Shown: positions 59,480-64,000 of the stretch, one piece after another | Layout: every line of letters begins with the position of its first letter | Numbering within the stretch: the first letter of the stretch is position 1 | NCBI RefSeq assembly: GCF_030269685.1 | Contig: NZ_BSTT01000017.1 | Location: 1 to 64,000, forward strand | Length of the DNA stretch: 64,000 bases | Source of the DNA: Actinomycetospora sp. NBRC 106378 | GTDB lineage: Bacteria; Actinomycetota; Actinomycetes; Mycobacteriales; Pseudonocardiaceae | Reading direction: 5' to 3' | Made by a program: the position numbers and the translations under genes | The notes under the pieces: model-generated | What the model was told of the DNA's origin: nothing | Seen by the model: the letters and a program-made list of their open reading frames with translations, nothing else | The model's database searches: none

Positions 59480-59519
59480 GCACTATTCCGTGCCCCGGCA
59501 CGGAGAAGTGCTCACCTGC
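59472..59519. terminator. Terminator hairpin sharing GCAGGTGAGCA core, second
   Basis: A 23-bp stem with two mismatches and a 2-base loop covers the mtr stop and the last codons of the convergent CHASE3 gene. The core is identical to that at 52935 for 11 bases. Confidence 0.8.
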
Positions 59520-60396
59520 GCAGCACCTGGTGGACCTCCCGCTCGAGCTGCCCCATCTGGTCGCGCTTCGTCGGCTCCGGGAACTCCTCGGGCGTGCCCT
59601 CCCGCCTGCTGCGCAGGCACGTCGTCAGCCGGTCGACACGCCGGAGGATGCCGCGTCGGAACAGGAACCAGGCGAGGAAGCGGGTGGCCAGCGCGGCGAC
59701 CAGGGCCAGCGCGACCGACACGTAGTCGCGGATCCGGATCGCGTTGATGTCGTCGATCCGGTCGTCGAGCAGCGCCCGTTCCTGGCCCTGGAAGTCGGCG
59801 ACCTCGGACCGGATCCGGTCCATCAGCCCCTTGCCGTACTCCAGGTGCCGACGGATCTCGGGGTCCGCGGGGCTCCCGCCGCCGGCGACGAACTGCTGCT
59901 GGAACGACAGGTCGGCCATCTGCTGTCCGGTCAGCGTCTCGAGCTCCCGCAACCGGCCGACCATCTCGGCGCGCGGCTGGGCACCCGGTTCCGCGGACGC
60001 CAGCGCCGTCAGCTCCCCGAAGGCGGACGGCAGCTGCTGCGTGGCCTGCCCGAAGGGCTCGAGGTACTCCTGCTCCCCGGTCAGCAGGAAGCCGCGCATG
60101 CCGGTCTCGGCGTTGACCATGAGCGACGACAGGTTGCCGAGCGCCGCGGTCATCTCGAACTTGCGCTGGATGTCGGTCTCGATCGCGACCCGCGTCAGGT
60201 TGCCGTTCAGCGCCAGCACCGCCGAGATCACCACCGCGACGAGTGGGAGGGCCACGGTGATCCGGCCCTGCACGCGGATCGGCACGCGCTCCCACGCGCG
60301 CATCGGCGGCCCGACGAGGGCGCTCCAGGTGTCGGCGAGTCCGCGGGCCACGAGCGACGACAGTACGTAAGGGCCCGGGGGCGGGCGTGTCGACAA
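59512..60396 (-). CDS. CHASE3-type membrane sensor without output domain
   Basis: 294 residues. A first membrane helix (TVALPLVAVVISAVLALNGN) is followed by a CHASE3-like extracytoplasmic domain (NAETGMRGFLLTGEQEYL) and a second helix (VSVALALVAALATRFLAW). A partial HAMP-like tail then ends the protein about 50 residues after the membrane, with no kinase or cyclase domain. It may act as a receptor for a separate partner, or be truncated. TTG 60396 is the assigned start; ATG 60303 is possible. Confidence 0.75.
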   Translation of the reverse strand: MSTRPPPGPYVLSSLVARGLADTWSALVGPPMRAWERVPIRVQGRITVALPLVAVVISAVLALNGNLTRVAIETDIQRKFEMTAALGNLSSLMVNAETGMRGFLLTGEQEYLEPFGQATQQLPSAFGELTALASAEPGAQPRAEMVGRLRELETLTGQQMADLSFQQQFVAGGGSPADPEIRRHLEYGKGLMDRIRSEVADFQGQERALLDDRIDDINAIRIRDYVSVALALVAALATRFLAWFLFRRGILRRVDRLTTCLRSRREGTPEEFPEPTKRDQMGQLEREVHQVLRR

Positions 60397-60426
60397 ACGC
60401 TCTTCCCGACGCCGGGTCGTCCCCGG

Positions 60427-60762
60427 TCAGCCCCGTCCGAGACGGTCGGTCACGGCGGCGGCGAACGCCCCGGCCGGGCCGGCGACGTCGGCGGACGCGC
60501 GGCCCGCCTCCACCGCGTCGGCGGTCGCGCGCAGCCAGGCCACGAGCGGTTCGGCCAGGGCCGGGGCCAGGCCCGCGATCCACTCCGAGGTGCGCGCGCG
60601 GGTCTCGGCGACGTGCTCGCGGGACCCGTCGGCGTGCCGGGCGACGATCTCCGGGCGCGTCGCGAGCAGCCCGGCGACCTCCCACTCCCCGCCCAGGGTC
60701 CGCGCCCGCAGGTCCTCGAGCAGACGAGCGGCGGTGCGCAGCCTCGTCGCGGCGGCCTCCAT
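60427..60762 (-). CDS. Hypothetical helical protein
   Basis: 111 residues, predicted almost wholly helical (TRLRTAARLLEDLRARTLGG, ETRARTSEWIAGLAPALAEP). No family recognised. ATG 60762 has a GGGAGG box 6 bases upstream; a GTG two codons earlier is possible. It sits between the CHASE3 and SulP genes on the same strand. Confidence 0.6.
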   Translation of the reverse strand: MEAAATRLRTAARLLEDLRARTLGGEWEVAGLLATRPEIVARHADGSREHVAETRARTSEWIAGLAPALAEPLVAWLRATADAVEAGRASADVAGPAGAFAAAVTDRLGRG

Positions 60763-60778
60763 GCGCACCCTCCCGTCG

Positions 60779-62251
60779 TCAGTGACTCCCGGAGAGGGTG
60801 CCCGCCAGCGCGTCGTGTCGCCGTCTGCTGTCCTCGTTGAGTCCGATGATGCGGACCTCGGTCCCCCGGGAGGCGTACTTCGTCGTGATCGCGTCGAGCG
60901 CGGCGACGGTCGAGGCGTCCCACACGTGGGCCTCGGTCAGGTCGATCACGACCCGTTCCGGATCGTCCGCGTAGTCGAACTGGAAGGTCAGGTCGTTGCT
61001 GGACGCGAAGAACAACTGGCCGCGCACCCGGTAGGTCTTCGTGTCGCCCTCCAGCACACCCTCGACGGTGACCAGGTGCGCCACCCGTCGCGCGAAGAGG
61101 ACCGAGGCGACGACGACACCGACGGCCACGCCGATCGCGAGGTTGTCGGTCGTGACGGTGACGACCACCGTCGCGGCCATGACCGTCAGCTCGCTGCGCG
61201 GCATCCGGCGCAGGGTGGCCGGGGCGACGCTGTGCCAGTCGAACGTCCCGACCGCGACCATCACCATCACCGCCACGAGCGCCGCCATGGGAATCCGGGC
61301 CACGACGTCGCCGAGCGCGACCACGAGGATCAGCAGGAAGACCCCGGCGAGGAAGGTCGAGGCCCGGGTCCGCGCGCCCGACCGCACGTTGATCATCGTC
61401 TGACCGATCATCGCGCAGCCCCCCATGCCACCGAAGAGGCCGGTGACGACGTTGGCCACGCCCTGTCCCCACGACTCCCGGGTCTTGTCGGAGTGGGTGT
61501 CGGTGATCGAGTCGACCAACTTCGCCGTCATGAGCGACTCCATCAACCCGACCAGCGCCATCCCGAGCGCGTAGGGCGCGACGATCGCCAGGGTCCCGCC
61601 GCTCAGCGGGACGGCCGGCAGGCCGAGGACGGGCAGGCTGTCCGGCAGCGCGCCCTGGTCGCCGACGGTCGGCACCGCGATCCCGAGGCCGACGGTCAGC
61701 GCGGTGAGTACCACGATCGCCACCAGCGGTGCCGGCACGACGGTGGTGAGCCGTGGGAGCAGGTTCATGACGACGAGACCGGCGGCGGCCAGGACGTAGA
61801 CCGGCCAGGGGACGTCGACGAGATAGGGCAGCTGGGCGACGAAGATCAGGATCGCCAGCGCGTTGACGAAGCCGACCATCACCATGCGCGGCAGGAACCG
61901 CATCAGCCGCGCCACCCCGCACAGTGCGAGGACGACCTGGATCACCCCGGCGAGGATCACCGTCGCGAGGAGGTACTCGACGCCGTGCTCGCGCACCAAC
62001 GGGGCCACCACGAGGGCGACCGCCCCGGTCGCCGCCGAGATCATCGCCGGACGGCCGCCGAGCACGGAGATGGTCACGGCCATGGTGAACGACGCGAAGA
62101 GCCCGACGCGCGGGTCGACGCCGGCGATGATCGAGAACGAGATCGCCTCGGGGATCAGCGCCAGGGCGACGACGAGGCCCGCGAGGACCTCGGTCCGGGC
62201 GCGTTGCAGGGACGGTGGGCGCCAGGAGCTCAGGGCAGCAGGGAGCGACAT
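60779..62251 (-). CDS. SulP family anion transporter with STAS domain
   Basis: 490 residues. A membrane domain of about 10-14 helices ([20 protein letters not shown] at the start, [38 protein letters not shown]) is followed by a STAS domain at about 385-480 ([21 protein letters not shown]). Sulfate, bicarbonate or related anion transport is typical. It is divergent from a MerR gene, and a MerR-type dyad lies just upstream of its start, so MerR control is likely. Confidence 0.92.
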   Translation of the reverse strand: MSLPAALSSWRPPSLQRARTEVLAGLVVALALIPEAISFSIIAGVDPRVGLFASFTMAVTISVLGGRPAMISAATGAVALVVAPLVREHGVEYLLATVILAGVIQVVLALCGVARLMRFLPRMVMVGFVNALAILIFVAQLPYLVDVPWPVYVLAAAGLVVMNLLPRLTTVVPAPLVAIVVLTALTVGLGIAVPTVGDQGALPDSLPVLGLPAVPLSGGTLAIVAPYALGMALVGLMESLMTAKLVDSITDTHSDKTRESWGQGVANVVTGLFGGMGGCAMIGQTMINVRSGARTRASTFLAGVFLLILVVALGDVVARIPMAALVAVMVMVAVGTFDWHSVAPATLRRMPRSELTVMAATVVVTVTTDNLAIGVAVGVVVASVLFARRVAHLVTVEGVLEGDTKTYRVRGQLFFASSNDLTFQFDYADDPERVVIDLTEAHVWDASTVAALDAITTKYASRGTEVRIIGLNEDSRRRHDALAGTLSGSH

Positions 62252-62283
62252 CGGGACTTTCCGTCGGGGAGCGGGGATGCCCG

Positions 62284-62306
62284 AACCCTACGTTCACGTG
62301 AGGGTT
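62284..62306. promoter_or_regulatory. MerR-type operator dyad
   Basis: AACCCT and AGGGTT arms enclose an 11-base centre (ACGTTCACGTG, itself partly symmetric). The 23-bp size fits MerR-family operators. It lies 33 bases upstream of the SulP ATG. Confidence 0.6.
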
Positions 62307-62347
62307 GAGATCCTGCCGGCGTGATCCCGACCTGCTGTGAACCGCCG

Positions 62348-62353
62348 TACAGT
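62348..62353 (+). promoter_or_regulatory. -10 box TACAGT of MerR gene
   Basis: TACAGT lies 8 bases before the ATG at 62362, near-leaderless spacing. Confidence 0.4.
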
Positions 62354-62361
62354 GCAGGGCC

Positions 62362-62760
62362 ATGTCCGACGGCCTGATGCAGATCGGCACCGTGGCCGAG
62401 CGCATCGGCCTGTCCCTGCGCACCATCCGCTACTACGAGGAGGTCGGGTTGGTCGCCCCCGCCGGTCGCTCCCCCGGCGGTTTCCGTCTGTACTCCGAGG
62501 ACGACGTCGCGCAGCTCCGCCTCATCATGCGGATGAAACCGCTCGACTTCTCCCTCGAGCAGATGCGCGACCTGCTCGACGCGGTCGCCGAGCTCGCCGC
62601 GGATCCGCCGCCGACCGGGGATCGGCGCGCGGAACTCACCGCCCGCGTCGCCGCCCACCGCACGGCCGTGCAGGAGAAGGTCCGGTCCCTCCGCGATCTG
62701 CTCGCGCGGGCCGAGGAGTTCGCCGATCTGCTCGGGTCGCCGACGGTCCTGCACCCCTGA
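62362..62760 (+). CDS. MerR family transcriptional regulator
   Basis: 132 residues with the MerR winged helix (IGTVAERIGLSLRTIRYYEEVGL) and a coiled C-terminal helix for dimerisation. No Cys is present, so it is not a metal or redox sensor of the classical type. It is divergent from SulP. The dyad between them is the likely binding site. The ligand is unknown. Confidence 0.88.
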   Translation: MSDGLMQIGTVAERIGLSLRTIRYYEEVGLVAPAGRSPGGFRLYSEDDVAQLRLIMRMKPLDFSLEQMRDLLDAVAELAADPPPTGDRRAELTARVAAHRTAVQEKVRSLRDLLARAEEFADLLGSPTVLHP

Positions 62761-62823
62761 GACGCGGCTCCCGGCTCGCGCGGACCCCGACGGCAGGTCC
62801 GCGGACCCGCCGTCGGGATCGGC

Positions 62824-63030
62824 CTACTCCGCGAGCTTCGCGATGCCCTGGGCCCACAGGAAGTACTTGTTGGTGCCCAGATCGCGCACCGTCTTGATGT
62901 TGAAGGCGTCCTTCAGGTGCTGCGCGTCGGCCTCGGACACGCCCTGCAGCGCTTCGACCGGCGCGTCGGCGATCTCGTTGATGTCCTTGGACTCCCAGGC
63001 CTTGTCGACCTTGTCCGCGATGCCTGCCAT
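62824..63030 (-). CDS. Small helix-hairpin-helix-like protein
   Basis: 68 residues with ALQGVSEADAQHLKDAFNIK followed by TVRDLGTNKYFLWAQGI, a pattern resembling helix-hairpin-helix-type small proteins of unknown function common in actinobacteria. A strong GGAGGGAGG box precedes the ATG. It is between the MerR gene (convergent) and the second TetR gene on the same strand. A DNA- or protein-binding role is possible but not shown. Confidence 0.75.
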   Translation of the reverse strand: MAGIADKVDKAWESKDINEIADAPVEALQGVSEADAQHLKDAFNIKTVRDLGTNKYFLWAQGIAKLAE

Positions 63031-63089
63031 GGTCCTCCCTCCGACGGGCACGGCGGGTCCGCGCCCCGCCCGGCTGTACCCGACCGGGC

Positions 63090-63689
63090 TCACGGCAATG
63101 TCTGTCGCGCCGCCGACTCCAGGAGCGGTTCCAGTTCGGCGACGACCGCGTCGAGCGGCGTCGCGTCGCCCTCCACGCGGCACAGCACGACGGCGCCCTC
63201 GACGGACGCGAGCACGAGGGCGGCGAGGGTCGCGGCCCGGGCCGCCGGGACGCCCTGGTCGACGAGGCCGCCCCGCAGCTCGTCGGTCCAGCGACCGATG
63301 ATCGTGCGCACCAGGTCGGCGAGCTCGGGCTCGTCGGCCGGGTGGTCGACGGCGACGGCGAGCAGCGGGCAGCCGGAGCGGTAGTCGGTCGCGACGAGCC
63401 GGGAACGCCAGAGGGAGGCGAAGCGGCGCAGGACGGCCGACGGCGAGTCCGCCGTGTCGACGTAGTCGTGCAGCCGGTCCGCGAGGGTGCCGCCGGCCCG
63501 GGTGACCGCCGCGGCGAGGAGCTCCCGGCGCCCGCCGGGGAAGTGGTGGTAGACCGACCCGCGTGGGGCACTGCTGTGGGCGAGGACGGCGTCGATGGTG
63601 GTGGCCGCCGTGCCGTACTCGCGCAGCAGCACCGCGGCGCTGTCGACCATCCGGTCCCGGGTGGACCGGGGACCCTTCGCCCTGGGCAT
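63090..63689 (-). CDS. TetR/AcrR family transcriptional regulator
   Basis: 199 residues. HTH region at the N-terminus (TIDAVLAHSSAPRGSVYHHF) with the typical YHHFPGG helix junction and a helical C-terminal domain (SGCPLLAVAVDHPADEPELA). A Cys in the CPLLAVAVD context recalls TetR_C_33-type regulators of the YxaF/LmrA group. ATG 63689 gives the usual length. The target is not evident. Confidence 0.88.
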   Translation of the reverse strand: MPRAKGPRSTRDRMVDSAAVLLREYGTAATTIDAVLAHSSAPRGSVYHHFPGGRRELLAAAVTRAGGTLADRLHDYVDTADSPSAVLRRFASLWRSRLVATDYRSGCPLLAVAVDHPADEPELADLVRTIIGRWTDELRGGLVDQGVPAARAATLAALVLASVEGAVVLCRVEGDATPLDAVVAELEPLLESAARQTLP

Positions 63690-63774
63690 GCGCGCCTCCC
63701 TCGACCGGGTCGACGCTATGCCCTCGCACCGACCGCCGAATCCGCCCGACGGAGCAGTCCGGTCCGGGCGTCCG

Positions 63775-63945
63775 CGCGTGGCAGGACCCCGCCCCCCTCG
63801 TGGCAGGCCCCGTCTCCTCGTGGCGGGCCCCGCCCCCTCGTGGCAGGCCCCGCCCCCTCGTGGCAGGAAAGCGTCGTTGCTGTCATCCCATGACAGCAAC
63901 GACGCTTTCCTGCCACGGGAGGGGGCCCGCCACGGGAGGGGGCCG
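63775..63945. repeat. GC-rich short repeats flanking the palindrome
   Basis: About four direct copies of a roughly 20-base unit with core CGTGGCAGGCCCCGCCCC lie left of the palindrome. About two inverted copies (CCACGGGAGGGGGC) lie to its right. The array extends the palindrome to a hairpin-prone region of over 150 bases. Confidence 0.75.
63861..63915. repeat. Long palindromic repeat, copy 2 (perfect)
   Basis: Two perfect 25-base arms (starting TGGCAGGAAAGCGTCGTTGC and ending in its complement) around a 5-base loop TCCCA. It follows the stop of the minus-strand partial gene at 63949 by 33 bases, so a terminator role is possible here. Confidence 0.85.
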
Positions 63946-63948
63946 GGA

Positions 63949-64000
63949 TCAGCGCACCCAGCGCTCCGCGATCGCGTCGAGCCGGGTCAGGACGTCGCGC
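63949..64000 (-). CDS. C-terminal end of an unidentified gene (partial)
   Basis: Only the last 16 codons are inside the window; they read DVLTRLDAIAERWVR then TGA on the minus strand, which is well biased coding sequence. The gene extends beyond the window and cannot be named. The palindromic repeat lies just downstream. Confidence 0.5.
   Translation of the reverse strand, partial: RDVLTRLDAIAERWVR

Noticed and set aside
63775-63945. GC-rich repeats considered as CRISPR or coding
   Set aside because: No unique spacers, and the frames give only low-complexity Gly/Pro/Arg sequences.
1-64000. tRNA, rRNA, phage integrase or transposase genes
   Set aside because: No cloverleaf, rRNA segment, integrase or transposase motif was recognised by eye. 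A tRNAscan or IS database run would be decisive.

Overview
The window is very GC-rich DNA with dense genes, GTG starts and strong G/C preference at third codon positions. It carries mycothione reductase (mycothiol metabolism), PucR, ANTAR and SpoIIE-type regulators, and many promoters with a -10 box about 6-8 bases before the start codon. Together these point to an actinomycete chromosome. I infer Pseudonocardiaceae (Pseudonocardia or Actinomycetospora-like), but the genus is not proven from this sequence. I saw no rRNA, tRNA, CRISPR array, phage or transposase gene.

Layout. 0.4-7.9 kb: UppP, a DedA protein, small membrane proteins, an EAL-DICT protein, two AraC regulators, a STAS protein and a YflT-like stress protein. 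8.0-15.8 kb: two paralogous PucR regulators flank a membrane protein, a zinc alcohol dehydrogenase operon and a GAF-ANTAR protein. 15.9-25.7 kb: glycosyltransferase, HtrA-like protease, glycogen-debranching-type enzyme, GlsB-like protein, then a second dehydrogenase operon with an FdhA-like formaldehyde dehydrogenase, and a PfpI protein. 25.7-32.2 kb: DUF998 protein, hydrolase, a coupled PP2C-kinase-response regulator operon, L,D-transpeptidase and a CorA-like channel. 32.3-37.7 kb: acyl-CoA ligase and SDR with a divergent TetR, a second GAF-ANTAR protein and a repeat-rich secreted or membrane protein. 37.7-41.2 kb: ethanolamine permease, EutB and EutC.

41.5-46.1 kb is the most unusual part. 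A GntR regulator and a NodA-like N-acyltransferase run convergently into an operon of a COG4705-type membrane protein and an 872-residue fusion of adenylation domain, carrier protein and membrane acyltransferase. This looks like a self-contained acyl activation and transfer module. 46.3-50.4 kb holds a GAF-PP2C protein and a quinone oxidoreductase/MarR pair with two identical operators. 50.6-53.8 kb is a type I sulfatase converging on its formylglycine-generating enzyme. 54.9-56.0 kb is a cassette of small genes that seems to have truncated an aryl-alcohol dehydrogenase. 56.0-64.0 kb holds a FadH-like oxidoreductase broken by a 13-bp tandem duplication, mycothione reductase, a CHASE3 protein without an output domain, SulP with a divergent MerR, a TetR and a large palindromic repeat.

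Recurring themes are: three MDR dehydrogenases in two operons where an SRPBCC-type gene directly precedes a dehydrogenase; hairpins placed in or across convergent gene ends, two of them sharing an 11-base core; a long palindrome present twice; and leaderless-type promoters. Two genes, the ethanolamine permease and the FadH-like oxidoreductase, contain frameshifts.
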